Part shown: positions 25,106 through 39,505 of the stretch, piece after piece
Numbering within the stretch: position 1 is the first letter of the stretch
Layout of the letters: each line of letters opens with the position of its first letter
Assembly (NCBI RefSeq): GCF_024679245.1
Contig: NC_090184.1
Span: forward strand, 9,433,547 to 9,497,546
DNA from: Pseudorasbora parva
Taxonomy: Eukaryota; Chordata; Actinopteri; Cypriniformes; Gobionidae
DNA: 64,000 nt
Direction of reading: 5' to 3'
Notes under the pieces: model-generated
Databases searched by the model: none
Told to the model about the DNA's origin: nothing
The model's input: only the letters and a program-made list of their open reading frames with translations
Translations under genes and position numbers: made by a program

Positions 25106-25215
25106 GTTCATGTTATAAGACCAAATCTCATTGTTTCCTGCAAAAGCTCAAATGTGCTTGCGTGCTGTGAGAACAAACCTCACTGTCAAGAAAGTTTCAT
25201 AAAAATATTAAATAA

Positions 25216-25580
25216 AAAAAAAGAAACTTTAACTTAAACGTTTTTAACTAAAAGTAAGTAACCTAAATTTTGAGTTTATAGAAATAAAAAAAGGAAAGTT
25301 GATACAATGAAGAAAATTTGTTTAATAAATAGAAACTCAAAATATCATTGTATCTGAACCACATAAAAAATGTGATAAATCATGAAAATAGCACAATTTG
25401 GCATGTTTCACTTCGTCATCAGAAATAAAACACACACAATTACCCAATATGCTTACAAATTCTTTTAATAATATTTTAATAAATGTTGTCGAATCTCAAA
25501 AAATGTTCATTGTATTAACTAAAAAAAAATATTTCAATGAACTCAAAATTTTAAGGCAACCAGGAAAAAATTTTTCCGAA
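25216..25580. mobile_element. Inverted second copy of the 9854-10240 MITE
   Basis: Its reverse complement shares long stretches with 9854-10240 (for example GTAAGCATATTGGGTAATTG and CATGATTTATC). The TACACTGT ends are missing, so it is decayed at the termini. Confidence 0.7.
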
Positions 25581-25979
25581 ATAATTATGGGTTGAGAATT
25601 AATGAGAGGTGATCAGGACCTCAAATCAAAGGAGTTATGTATAAAGAAATGACATTTATTATTGATTTGAAAAACAGACTATGAAGTAATGCCCAAAACA
25701 TGAAACTTGCACAGCCGTGTAAAAAATCAACAATTGTGTGGTTTCGCCGTGATCGACCAATCAAAATCAAATATTACACAAAATATAATGCACTTAAATA
25801 ATGTTGTATTAAAGGTCAAACGTCCCAAAGTTCCCAGAGTGTTCCTGAGGAACATTTCTTTTGTTTCACCCTCTCCTGCTCTTTCTGATCTTTTAACTGT
25901 CTGTGTCTTTTGATTTGAAGCCAACCTAGCAGTAACTACAATTTATACTAATTCATGCTGTTGCTTATAAGAATGTGAG

Positions 25980-26600
25980 AGAAAACAGTTTGGAGTCATA
26001 AACTTGTGTTCTTGGCAGCGCTGGCGGGGGGGCCGAGCCTGGTTGATTGGAAGCACTCCTGGTGTAATTGCGGCCTAGTTAGCCCTGATTGCTGGTCCTG
26101 TGTTTGGATAGCAAACTGCAGTGGTGCTGCTACAAATTACAGCGAGTCCATCCATGCATGCTTGCATAGTTGTCATCATGGATACCGATCGAAAGTGTCT
26201 TTTGTGTACTGCCTCAGACCCCAGCTAAGAAATGTTAGAACACAGATTCAGGTGAGATGCGTCTGGTTTGGAGAACAGATTGCATTTGGGCCAGTTGTTT
26301 TGCGTAATCTCTCCAGGATCGACAGCTCCAGCTCAGATGGTCCCAGGCGTACTTCGTGATGCGTGTAGAACTAATGCAGAGAAACAGAACCTATGTTTAG
26401 CAATCGGAGTTGTACCTTTCGCTAGCATGAATGATGAGTACCATAATTATGCTGTCAGGCAAAGAGTGACAATAAACATAGATGGCTGGCAGTGGCGTCA
26501 GGCCACAGGGTCATTTGCTGCTATTATTTGTAAAATGATCAGACAGGAAATGGTGGTGACTATGAAATAAATGGGATCGTCCTTGTGCCAGACTCTAACT
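25980..26600. other. Low-repeat block, candidate conserved non-coding element
   Basis: About 600 bp of non-repetitive, G+C-balanced sequence, with open frames at 26006-26359 and 26268-26570. Neither frame shows a recognisable domain or good splice context, so non-coding function is more likely. It includes CCTGGTTGATTGGAAGC, GGTGTAATTGCGG and CATAATTATGC. Confidence 0.35.
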
Positions 26601-27039
26601 TACAGATGATCTTACAAGGGTTTTCTTTTCATTTAGATGGAGCGTCCTATTCACAGATCACTGTGTAACCAGCAATAGAAAAATAAAAGTTGGGTTTGAA
26701 TCATTCATGCTTGTTTCAATGACTTGATGATGTTGGCGGTCTCTTATTGGTTGGTGTGGCAAAGTGGTTAAGAACATGGACTTGTGACAGAAAGCTTGAT
26801 GGTTTATTCTCCATATGTTTATTTTCCTCATACTTGCGGTTAGCGAGTTGAACAACGCATATCCCTAAGTATTAAACTTTGACACATTCTCACGTTCCAC
26901 ACCGATTGTGTTACGGATATGAATGATACCTTAAGTTGGATGAGTTGTTGAGTGTATGCTGTTACATTTCGAAGTGATCAGGGAGCGGAAATCCCATAGA
27001 CTTACATTTAAAGGAGGGAACCAAACCATTTCAAGACCA

Positions 27040-27603
27040 GGGGCTGGATTCACAAAAAATTCTTAAGATTAAAATTACTCTTAACTGCCAATTTCTTCTT
27101 ATTTTCTTCAGAAAAAATATTATATTTTTATATATTATATATTATATATTAAATATAATATAATATTTTTAAAAAAAAAATTGTATGCTCTTTTCTTTTT
27201 TCGAATGATTGTTCTTACGATAAAATTTAAGAAGTATTCATATTCACGAAAAGAATGTTCTTAAAAATCATCGTAAATAGCTTCTTAAAGTTAGGATAAC
27301 CTCCAACCTATCTTGAATGCCCAAATGTAAGATGTTTAACCAATTTATTGGATTGTTTCAAATATTAAGCATTACAACATAACAGTAGCTAGCTAAATAT
27401 AATATGTATAACTAATAGGAAGCATAAAAAGTCAGGCTTTGAGGTGTTTTTCATTCAGCAAGTCTTCACTTTCAGTAATACCTTTCAATAAAATAACACC
27501 ATTTATTTTCTTCTTAAGTAAAAAAATAAGATGTTCTATTCTTACAAACTTCTTAGAATTTTCTTAACTTTTTTCTTAAGAACATTTCCGTTGATCCGGC
27601 CCC
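27040..27603. mobile_element. Non-autonomous element with GGGGCCGGATT-like ends
   Basis: The left end GGGGCTGGATTCACAAAAAA and the inverted right end (GGGGCCGGATCAACGGAAAT) agree at most of the first 14 positions. Both continue into TTCTTAAGA. The interior is AT-rich with several TTCTTAAG motifs and no coding capacity. Confidence 0.65.
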
Positions 27604-27879
27604 AGAACATCATACTCTAATGATAAAAAAAAACATTGTCAGCCAATCAGAATCCCCCAAAATGCAGAATTCAAGAAAGTGGCAGACGACATGATTGCAG
27701 GGCACACTATGGAATATCATCATGCTGTGGTGTGGGCACTAATATAGGTATTTATATAGGTATTTTTATAGTTATCTTTCTTGTTGTAAAAAGGACTTAC
27801 ACCACTTAAAATATAAAAATATAAAAATATAAATATAAAAAGATGATGTTCAAAGAACAGGATTTTCGACAGGCAATGC

Positions 27880-28785
<906 letters not shown>

Positions 28786-28856
28786 TCTTTCAAAAAACAG
28801 TAAACTGGAGAAATGCAGCTGAAGATCGTTTGACGAGCTTTGCATCTCTTTATTCT

Positions 28857-28893
28857 GCTAATGTCTTGCAAATGTCTCTGTATCGTCTTTCAG
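28857..28893 (+). promoter_or_regulatory. 3' splice site: branch-point-like motif, pyrimidine tract and CAG acceptor
   Basis: GCTAAT at 28857-28862 contains CTAAT, which fits the yUnAy branch-point consensus; the likely branch adenine is 28861, 33 bases before the exon. A T/C-rich stretch (TCTCTG, TCGTCTTT) follows and ends in CAG at 28891-28893. The coding similarity to PRDM16 begins directly after it, which supports this acceptor over the in-frame open sequence that runs upstream to 28830. Confidence 0.8.
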
Positions 28894-29243
28894 ATGACAG
28901 TGAGGCAGTAGACAGCATGTATGACACAGAGCTCAATCTCGTGACCGGTGAGAGCGCAGAAGAGGAGACAGAAGACAGCATCATGTCCCCCATTGCGGTG
29001 GGGCCCACGTCCCCTCAGCCCTGCAATGAGGACTTCACTCCTAAAGAGGGCTCACCCTATGAGGTGCCCGTCTACATTCCCGATGATATTCCCATCCCTG
29101 CTGACTTGGAGCTCCGCGAGTCGTCTGTTCCAGGGGCTGGCCTTGGAATCTGGGCTAAAGTCAAAATTCGGATGGGAGAACGCTTCGGACCATACAACGG
29201 ACTGCAGAGCACCACGGTAAAAGAGACCACTTATGGATGGGAG
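28894..29243 (+). CDS. prdm16: PRDM16 internal coding exon (N-terminal region and start of PR domain)
   Basis: This exon encodes part of PRDM16, a nuclear zinc-finger regulator with an N-terminal PR (SET-related) domain that controls brown-fat, neural-crest, craniofacial and haematopoietic programmes in vertebrates. It holds 116 complete codons; its first two bases finish a codon begun in the previous exon, and it ends on a codon boundary. In order it shows an acidic stretch (ESAEEETEDS), a proline/serine segment (MSPIAVGPTSP), the family hallmark EDFTPKEGSPYE, then VPVYIPDDIPIPADLELRES, and the PR-domain start (PGAGLGIWAK, GERFGPY) up to YGWE. The MSPI..GP.SP segment and EDFTPKEGSPYE favour PRDM16 over its paralogue MECOM (PRDM3), which lacks the first. 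The rest of the PR domain and all zinc fingers lie on exons outside the window. Long introns on both sides fit the very large first introns of PRDM16 in other vertebrates. The reading frame is intact. A MECOM-like paralogue is the only realistic alternative. Confidence 0.92.
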
Positions 29244-29249
29244 GTACGT
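29241..29249 (+). promoter_or_regulatory. 5' splice donor after the prdm16 exon
   Basis: GAG|GTACGT is close to the vertebrate donor consensus. It sits exactly where the PRDM16/MECOM similarity ends (after ..YGWE). The exon ends at 29243 in phase 0. If the donor is not used, the frame stays open for 15 more codons to TAA at 29289-29291. Confidence 0.85.
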
Positions 29250-29779
29250 GGAGACTATATGGCATGCCCTTTACGTCAGAAAGTTTGTTAAAATGCTATT
29301 TGAGTTTGAAAGAACACAATTTAGGCCCTAAAAATGGCTCACTTGAAGTGGACATGCAGTCTTTTATACTTCTTTCAAGCATGTCCGTACTGGTTTGGCT
29401 GACTTCAAAGTGTGTTAGGACCAAAGAACATTAAGTCCAAGCAACACTACTTCACCAAAGTGTGGACTCGTAGGAGGTCTGCAAGGGTCAAGGGCGCCAT
29501 TTGAGACAGAACCTTAGTTTAGACTATGAAGATGAACAGGGCCTCCAGTGATTCAAGGCTCAATTTGGCTGGTGTATGTGGTAAGTCAACCCTGCGGTGA
29601 CTAGCTCACAGCCTGTGGGAAAGACATGAGCACATTATGGGGTAAAGATGTTCATTCCATGTCTCTGTTTCTTTTTTTTTTTCTTCGTTTCCTTTTTCTT
29701 TTCCATCCATCCCTGAATTTCATTTAATGGTGATTTTCAAAACCCTGATTACTGAAGATATCAGCTTTTCTCTTCTGCC

Positions 29780-29990
29780 TACATCTATTAGAATACACTC
29801 ATTTGGTCACGCCACATGATATGGGTTATGGGAGACGCGTGGCATTTGCGTGGAGCCATATTGAACTATTAATTTTCATTTCAACATGACATCGGAGGAT
29901 ATTGAAGTTGCTTCGGTAAGCTCATTAGGGCACATGCTGATTCCCCCCACATGACTGATCAGACGTGAGCCGCTCTCTCTCTTTTTCTTT
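29780..29990. other. Low-repeat block downstream of the exon, candidate regulatory element
   Basis: The sequence from CTACATCTATTAGAATACAC to ACTGATCAGACGTGAGCCG lacks repeats and holds CTATTAATTTTCATTTC and GCTCATTAGGGC homeodomain-like cores. Weak evidence. Confidence 0.28.
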
Positions 29991-30484
29991 TCTCTCCCTC
30001 TGTGTATTCTGCTCCACTGATATATACCATTACACTCATTTAGAATTACATATGTGCAGGGCCGTTTTCGGGTGGGCAACCAGAAACGTTGTCCTGGGCC
30101 CTGTGATGGAGCGGGCCACAGGGTCCTCTATATATAGCCTACTCATTGGGCCTGAGTGAGGATTTATTTCTGAAACATTTTGACAATTTTTTATGCTTTC
30201 AGCTAGCATTAGGAGCGTAGTGTTCTCTCTTCCATTGACCATTTTGAAATGCGTTTTAAAGAATTCTGTCTTTCCTTAAGATTCCTTAAAATCAAGGCAG
30301 ATAAATGTGTATGCACACTAAAACCAGTATGTTATTTCACTCACCTGACCTACTGTGTTTGTAAAAATAAAAAATAAAAATAAATAAAAGTACACAACAG
30401 TATACAACCAGAACACAGCATGAAATATTGAATCCCATCATGCACCTTTAATTTGTATTAATACACTTTTTTACATATGCACAC

Positions 30485-30731
30485 AATATGTGGTTTATGG
30501 GGACTCTGTAGGTTTAATGGTTGTTATGCTGTGCAACACATATATTTAATCCCCCTACAATAACCTGCTACCTGAATCTACCTATCACACAAAACTTTTG
30601 GCAATTTTTTTTTTTATAAAAAAAGCCATTTGGTTTACAAGAACACAGGAAGTGTCCTCATAAACCATGGTTACATTGTAATACCCGTGTGAGTATACAC
30701 ATTTGTCCTCATAAACCACACACACACACAC

Positions 30732-30732
<1 letters not shown>
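30485..30732. mobile_element. MITE carrying a (CA)n tract, copy 3
   Basis: ATGTGGTTTATGGGGACTCT, CCCCCTACAATAACCTGCTA, CTGAATCTACC and GTCCTCATAAACCACACACA relate it to the 13.6 and 17.9 kb copies, again ending in CA repeats. Confidence 0.5.
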
Positions 30733-30762
<30 letters not shown>

Positions 30763-30873
30763 CTTCTTCTTCTTCTTCTTCTTCTTCTTCTTCTTCTTCT
30801 TCTTCTTCTTCTTCTTCTTCTTCTTCTTCTTCTTCTTCTTCTTCTTCTTCTTCTTCTTCTTCTTCTTCTTCTC
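30733..30873. repeat. (TTC)n pure polypyrimidine microsatellite
   Basis: About 140 bp of uninterrupted CTT triplets with a purine-only complement, next to (CA)n. Glu-, Lys- and Phe-only open frames are artefacts. Confidence 0.97.
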
Positions 30874-30939
30874 TATGGCAACCCAAAGAGCCGCTTGAGG
30901 GAAGTTTGGCACACATAAAGAGGACAGTCCAAATATTCA

Positions 30940-32290
<1,351 letters not shown>

Positions 32291-33299
32291 CAGTGTGCAG
32301 TACACTATAACATTCCAAAAATAGTCGTTGAAACAATAATTGGTCAGCTAAACTCCATGCTTTCATACTTTTTTCTCTCTCAAGGAATTCATATTTCTGC
32401 TTTTGACATGCCTAGTTTAATTCCCCAGAAAAGGCATTCGAACGGCCTTGCTTTGGGTTGGATTCACCACTAATGATGCTCATCAGAATACAACCCCAAG
32501 AGAAAGCTTCTCTCTCTTTCAGTCTCTCTCTTGCTGTCTCTGTCCGCCTGACACAATGCTCAAGTTTCAGCCCTAATTTACACGCTCAAGTACTTTGGCT
32601 TTATGTTTTATAAAGAGTACACTCAAGGCCCCGGTTGACAGCGTAACGATTGACAAGGAGCACATCTATGGGTATTTGCTCATGCACACACACACACATA
32701 CACACACTTGCTAAAGACCGGAGAGACATCTGTTGGACCATCTGTGACAAACCATCTATAAAAATGATACTTGTTAGCAGCTGCCGGAAAGCGGATGACA
32801 GTGTGTTGTCTTGTTTTGAGTATTTTCTGTTTAATTACATTATTTATTTTCTTGTGAATTATAATGGGCATTTTTAGTGTTAAAAACTTACCCCACCTTA
32901 ATAAACAGATAACTATAAGTTAAGAAGAAACAAAAAACCTTCCTGCTTAGTGACTCTGTGGTAGTTTCAAAACATCAGTATGTTTGAGCATCCTCACACA
33001 GTAACACAGCAACAACCAATGGCGTGATGTTGGGGCGGAGCTATCTGTTTGTCCGGCCACTGACAGATGGGGAAATATTTTTTTTTTAGTGGAAATATTT
33101 TTGCAGTTCTTTTGTTGCTGCTAATGGTGTAGAAACCACACTCTTCACCTTTTGATGGTTGTCGTGTGGCAATCATTTCATCCGCGGCTGTTACAGCTAT
33201 ACTCTGTGTTACGTTTTAGGGCATTATATGTTTTACTCAAAAGAAAAATGAAAACAATCATTCCGAAACCTCAAGCTCATGAAACATCTGCTTTAAAAG

Positions 33300-33640
33300 G
33301 CGGGAAATAAAAGAAAATATCTAAGCCACATCCTGTCTGCCTCATTCGCCATGGCTGGAGGGTTTTGAGCTCTTATTAGAGATAGTCATAACAGTCAGAC
33401 ACAGATAGCCATCGCCGCTGTCCCTGAGGGGCTGGACTCGGCCACGTCATCACGCCGCCCCGACCCTTAGACAAATAGACAGAAGTGAGAGCAGAGCAGC
33501 AAAGAGCAAAAAGTCAGAGGTGTTAATAGAGCGGGATTACAGAGCGGCCACAATGGGCCAAACACAGACAGATATCCACCGAGTGTTTGAATCACGGATC
33601 AGATGCGCTAAGAGCTCACATGGTTTCTCATGACTGCAAA
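33300..33640. other. Low-repeat block, candidate conserved non-coding element
   Basis: Non-repetitive, G+C-rich relative to its flanks (CATCGCCGCTGTCCCTGAGG, GGCCACGTCATCACGCC with a CRE/E-box-like core, CCACAATGGGCC with a SOX-like ACAATGG). Inference only. Confidence 0.35.
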
Positions 33641-33977
33641 ACATGCATATGCTGGATATTCAATGTCATGCTCTAACGTTTCTGTCTGTGGTACAATCGT
33701 GACTTTTCCATATTTTAGGCTCAAAATACCTGCAAACAAAATATGCAATGCCTTATTCATAGCTTTAATTTTTGAGCTGTCTTGCTGTCCACTGTCTACA
33801 TGCCCACCTACAAAATAACCTTATAACTGTCATGTTGGAGTTTAGCATTTGCATTTTGCTAAGCTAAGTTTAGTTGACATGTTAGTAAGCCAACTCCCTA
33901 TAAACAGAATATTGTACTAGTATTTGTATTGTATTGTACTAGTTTTACTTTTAATATAATTTACTATTTTAATTAGT

Positions 33978-34128
<151 letters not shown>

Positions 34129-34379
34129 TTGATAATAGCTTTTTTGATCTGTTTTGGTGTTTTGCTATTTGCCATCTGGTCAGATTGAAAGAAAATCCCA
34201 GTGTGAAAAGTTAATGTAGTTTTTTCAGACACTTATGAAAATGTATATAGTTTTAATTTATATTACAGCCGAACTTTTGGTTTATTATTGGGCATAAGAA
34301 CTTCTTTATATGAAATTTCATTATTACTTCTATTCTCTTTGAAATATGGTGAAAGTGTAAAGTGATAAACATTCACCGT

Positions 34380-35040
34380 AAACTTAAACATACTTTAATG
34401 TAATTTCCATTGAAACGTGTGTAATGAATTTAAGTATATTTGTAATAACTAAGTTACAATCAAAATTACATTTTAAAAACATATTAACTTTAAATGCAAT
34501 ATCGAATAGCATTACAGTTGAAATTATAATCAAGTACTTTAGAATGTGTACTTCCTTTAAAGCATGACAAATCATTGTTAAAACAGAATGATTTAAAATG
34601 CACTTTAATGTAAAACGTTTGTTAAGACTTTACTTTCAGATGTAATTTTATAATGTATATAATGGCATTTATATAATTGGTTAAATTATAAATAATTTAA
34701 CCAAAGTTCAAATGCATTATAGTATTTGCATATTATAATGTTCATTGATATATCTGAAATTGGTTATTTGTCATGTGTTTTAATAGATTTCACTTTCCAA
34801 AGCCGTGACATAAGTATTTCAATGTATTATAAATGTTACATTAAATTAATGGGACCAAACATGTATTACAAGGCATTATTAAAACTACTTTTATAATGCA
34901 TAAATGTGAATGTTACAAAAGTAAAATGTTACAAAATTAAGTAAAATGTTACTAAACTTTTAATTTGACATTGTTAAAAGTGTACTTAAGTGTGCAGTCT
35001 CAAAAGTGTACTCTTTTTAAGTAGCCTTTTATTAAATGAA
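34380..35040. repeat. AT-rich dispersed repeat, related to 11870-12300
   Basis: AAACATACTTTAATGTAATT, CCATTGAAAC and AATCAAGTACTTTAGA are shared with sequence at about 11873-11910 and 12188-12207. Ends are undefined. Confidence 0.4.
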
Positions 35041-35359
35041 TATTATATTATCTGCAAGTACAAATTTTAAGATGTGAAAAACACTAGAAAGTGCACATTC
35101 AATACGGTTATTCTGGATCTTTTTTTCACAAGGGGCTGGTCAAACAGCTAAACCAGAAAAAAATGAAAGTGTTTCAACATGGTTAAGTACAGAACTTCTT
35201 TCTCCTGGTCTGGCGTTTTGGAGGGATTTTTGCTATCTGAGCTCATGGCAAAGCATTCTGGAATTGCATTCACCTCTTGCTAGCTGAACCAATCAAAATG
35301 TGTTATATAATATTTTTTTGTAATTCGATTGTTTTCAGCTATGAATAAGAGTGCGGTAC

Positions 35360-35960
35360 ATTGTCAGATTCTCCATTACTTATACTGCCTACTTCCAAAA
35401 GTCATGAATTTGCCTTAAAATGCTGTCTGGATAGGCAGCTCACCAGCAAACTGATGTCTGTGAGCGTTTGCCTGGTGTGGGTTAATGAGAAGAGACTGCA
35501 GGTAGAACAGGAAGTCATCTTCCGTCTGTCCCCCAGGCAGTCCTGTCTCGACTGAAGAGGTGTTAACTCAGATTCATTTCAGCGAGACGGACAGCTCAAT
35601 CTCCGAGATGCTTAGCCCCAGGGCTTCACTCCCAGAGACACACTCTCTCTACCCACAAAGCACTGCTCAGGAACAAGAGACAGAGCCCGTCTATTTAAAA
35701 GCCATTATGATTCTCTTTATCACAACATATTATAACACCGACCCCAGACACAGACGCTTTCAATCAGATCTGTTTCTGAGCGGGACTCTGGGGTCCCGGA
35801 GAGGAAGGTTTATAGCCAGTGGCCCTGTCGGTTTAACGGGGTCGATGGTGTGATGGCACTAGCTGGGGTATTGACGGAAGTGCCGAACACACTATAGAAC
35901 GTGAGGTGGGACGCTGGCAATCCAACGTGAGATGCTGTCAGATTAGTTCCATAGGGGACT
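35360..35960. other. Low-repeat block, candidate conserved non-coding element
   Basis: About 600 bp without recognised repeats (GTGAGCGTTTGCCTGGTGTG, CGAGACGGACAGCTCAATCT, GACCCCAGACACAGACGC). Two short open frames have no domain or plausible splice junction with prdm16. Function is inferred only. Confidence 0.33.
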
Positions 35961-36718
35961 GCTGTCACCGTGCTTTCATGTGTGTGTCCGTCTACTGCCA
36001 GACATGACTAGAGGGGACAATGTGAGCACAGGCTTTGTGTGCTTCTGAAGTATACATCTTCTTTTACTGACACAGGATATGTCAACAAATAAAAAATAAA
36101 ATAGTTTTCATATGATAAATTAGTCAGGAAGACTACTTTTCTATCGGTTAAACAACAAAACTGCATGTATTTTGTAGAAGAACATTGTTTTGGTTGTGCT
36201 ACGGCTCTGTGTGAGTGTAAGGATGAATATGGCACTTCACAATAGATAACACATTAAAATTACCTCTATTAGAGAGCTACATGGCAGTTTATCAGTTCAG
36301 TAAAACACCTTACTACTTACTTTTTACATCCCCCAGTTCTCGTCATCTATGAAAAGCCAAGCCAATGTTGATTCTTGTTTTATTACAAGCTCTGTCACAT
36401 TCTCTTTTTTACCAGCAGACTTTCCTCAGTTTTTATTTTTTTATTTTTATTGGTGATTCCCTGGAGGTTTGACATTTAGCTGCTCCCTTTTCGAACCTTT
36501 CCTGCTCATTGTGGTAACTAACCTCTGCCACTCCCACACCAAACACCTGACAAAGTAGTTAGAGCAACTTTTCTCTATTTACAGATATGACGGTGTGTAA
36601 GCAATTTCCCATAAAAACTATCCAGACATGTCTAAAATATAAACACTTATAATAGGCTTGCCATAGTGAATCAGGGTAACACAAAAAACATGTTTTGGAA
36701 AAAAGGATTGAAAATGTA

Positions 36719-37885
36719 TTGACTTTTTCGCTTTGGTACATTTCTCGAATAAAACTCACAATTTGCAAAACAGTAAGTGCATTTGAAAGTCAAGATTCAC
36801 GTGGGAGCAATTTACCAATTCAGGACAGATTACAGTTTTTCTCAGTCGCTTTGGTACATTTCTCAGATCAAAATTGAAATTCTCAAAACTACCTGTTCAA
36901 TTCTCACATCATTGTGTCACTTGTGCACATCAAAAAAATCAGTTTCTCATTTATATGGACAAGTTGCAAATGCTTTCGTACATCCATGCAAATGATTATG
37001 TACAATTCTCTGTTGTTTCCTACATTATCAGTTGCTTCTGTCATATTGATCAAAATGTATTATATTGGGTCTCTGTTGAATAGTCTCACCCCCCACAACA
37101 TTTAGGCACAAGCTCATTGCATAAGTCTTTACATGCAAAATGGTTGAACAAATTATCATAATATGTCAAGCATATATATTTCCATTAGACTTTTTTCTAA
37201 ATCTGTCCTGTATTGGTAAATTGCTCACAGGTGAATCTTGACTTTCTCTAACGAAGGTGCTTCTCATGAAACATCAACTAGCAGATATATACTTTGTATA
37301 TAAACTTTTATACTGACAACATGACTAAACAATTTGACTGTCTTATCCGTACACAAAGACACAAGGCCTTGTCATTCTGATGGCACTGACATGTTCGCTG
37401 ACACAGATATTTACTTTTGAGAGATGAACTAAGGATTTTGAGTAAGAGAGTGGATTTTGCAGGTTTTCCAAGGTGTTTTGCAATTTGTACAAATTGTTTT
37501 GAGAAATGCACTTACTGTTTTGCAAATTGTGAGTTTGATTCGAGAAATGTACCAAAGCGACTGAGAAAAACTGTAAGAAAAAAGTCTAATGGAAATATAT
37601 AAAGTATAGAAATATGCTTGACATATTATGATAACTAGTTCAACCATTTTGCATATAAAGACTTATGCAATGAGCTTGTGCCTAAATGTTGTGGGGGGTG
37701 AGACTATATTCAACAGACACCCAATATAATACATTTTGATCAATATGACAGAAGCAACTGATAATGTATAGGAAACAACAGAGAATTGTACATAATCATT
37801 TGCATGGATGTACGAAAGCATTTGCAACTTGTTCAAATAAATGAGAAACTGATTTTTTGATGTGCACAAGTGTGAAATACTTTTT
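36719..37885. mobile_element. Element built of several inverted modules
   Basis: Three modules recur inverted: 36719-36785 in 37497-37575 (CTTTGGTACATTTCTCGAAT), 36788-36832 in about 37195-37245 (CAATTTACCAATTCAGGACA), and about 36910-37190 in 37577-37880 (CACCCCCCACAACATTTAGG, GTACAATTCTCTGTTGTTTC). Mirror-image open frames on both strands come from this structure. It is probably a rearranged non-autonomous DNA transposon. Confidence 0.75.
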
Positions 37886-39249
37886 ATTTTATTTGACATA
37901 GTGTGTCATACTGTAAATGGATTGATTAATCCAAATATATTTAACTGAATTTTAGAGGGATAGTTTAAGTTTTTTTTTTTCATTCTAATATTATTTCTAA
38001 TATTTGAATCTTATTTTATTTTAGTCAACAAAAACTTTTTCAGTAGTTTTAGCTACAGTAATTCTGTGTAGAACACCACAAAAGGCAGTATAATTATTTG
38101 ATGTCTGTGAAATAAATTGAAGTTTGTTCTCATTGCACAGCATGTCTTAGTGCATATTTGAAAGTTCACATGAATACTACACAATTCACATATTCCACTG
38201 GGGAAGTGATACGCAATTATGGCAGACATACATCTGCCATATCTTGGCAAGATTATGGTTAGTATTTGCAATTATTTATCAATTAGCTTTTTACTGTTTT
38301 GAAAGTCTTTATTTATTTTTTCCTTTATTGCAGGACACATGATTTTTACATGTAATTAAAATGAGCAACCTTGGTGAGTATATTTAGCAGTTAATGAATA
38401 GTTTATGTATTTACAGAACTTTATTTCAACAACAGACCTATAAGGAGACTCTTTATTCAACCAAGAAACAAAAGAATCAATGTATGAGGCAATCAGAGAA
38501 GGAGAAAGCTTGCTATGGCATTTCTTCAAAAGCCAGATAAATGATGTGTACACACGCCGTGCCCTGGCAGTGTCAGCGGGTGTGGTAGATTTGATGTTAA
38601 ACCCAGTTTGACCTCAGTTATGTTGTTTAGTGTCATTTATCGTAAGGTTTTCTGTTCCCATCCCTTATGTTCTGATTTAAGTGTGTTATGAAAACGGAAG
38701 GAAAGACTTTTTTTTTCTTCTTTTTTTTTCATCAACATGGAACAGCAACAGGAACTGCTTCTAAGAATCATTGGATTCTGTAATGCTTGAGTGAAACTGA
38801 ACAATCCAGTTATAAGCTGTGGTAAGATACACATGCCAAACCTTTGAGACTGCAGTGAATGTATGGGCATCACAGGAGAATTCCGTCATCTTTGTGTTTT
38901 TCTAAGAATAGTAATTTAGTAACCAATGCAATTTTGTTTAACTCCATATATAACCGAGTTTGAGTTTGTATTTGCTCTGCTCCTTTTCTTACTCGCATAG
39001 GCTAAATGTTTGTGTTGCTTTTACTCTTCCCTATATTTTTGTCCTTTTGGGTGTTCTTGCTTATAAATAGGTGTTACCCTTTACTGTTGCCTGTGTTTTT
39101 ACTGTAGTCATTTCTGGTGTGATTTTAATGTCAAATCTATTTTGGGGTGTTGACAAAATTATCAAAATTTGGTTGTTTTTACCTCACAATTTTTAGAGTG
39201 TATTGCAAATTTAAAATAATTACATAAATAAAGCATTTTTTGTTGTTGT

Positions 39250-39505
39250 TGTTGTTTTTACAGTAAATGGCTGTAAAATAATTTCACACAATTAATACAG
39301 TATAATTGCAGTATATTGCTGGTGTCTCTACTGCCAGTATTTTACTGTAAATAATATGCTAGAAATGCTGTATTTTGTTTTTACAGTAATATGCTGTAAA
39401 GCAATTTTACAGTTTGATCACTGTAGATTTACATTAGATTGTTGGCATCTGTACTGCCAGTAGTTTAACATTATTTTACAGATACATTTTCTACAGTGCA
39501 TGGTA
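39250..39505. repeat. Degenerate repeat of TTTTACAGTAAATGGCTGTAAAAT modules
   Basis: TTTTTACAGTAA then TG(G/C)TGTAAA occurs twice, and CTGTACTGCCAGTA / CTCTACTGCCAGTA twice, about 130 bp apart. Palindromic, AT-rich and non-coding. Confidence 0.55.

Noticed and set aside
26006..26570. Two overlapping open frames of 117 and 100 codons
   Set aside because: No recognisable domain, no matching splice signals and atypical composition; better read as non-coding.
28830..28893. Upstream extension of the prdm16 reading frame
   Set aside because: It overlaps the branch point and pyrimidine tract, and protein similarity starts only after the CAG at 28891-28893.
28948..29220. 90-codon frame overlapping the exon
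   Set aside because: It is an alternate frame of the prdm16 exon with no family similarity.
36777..37899. Mirror-image frames on both strands with similar peptides
   Set aside because: They arise from the inverted modules of one transposon, not from a duplicated gene.
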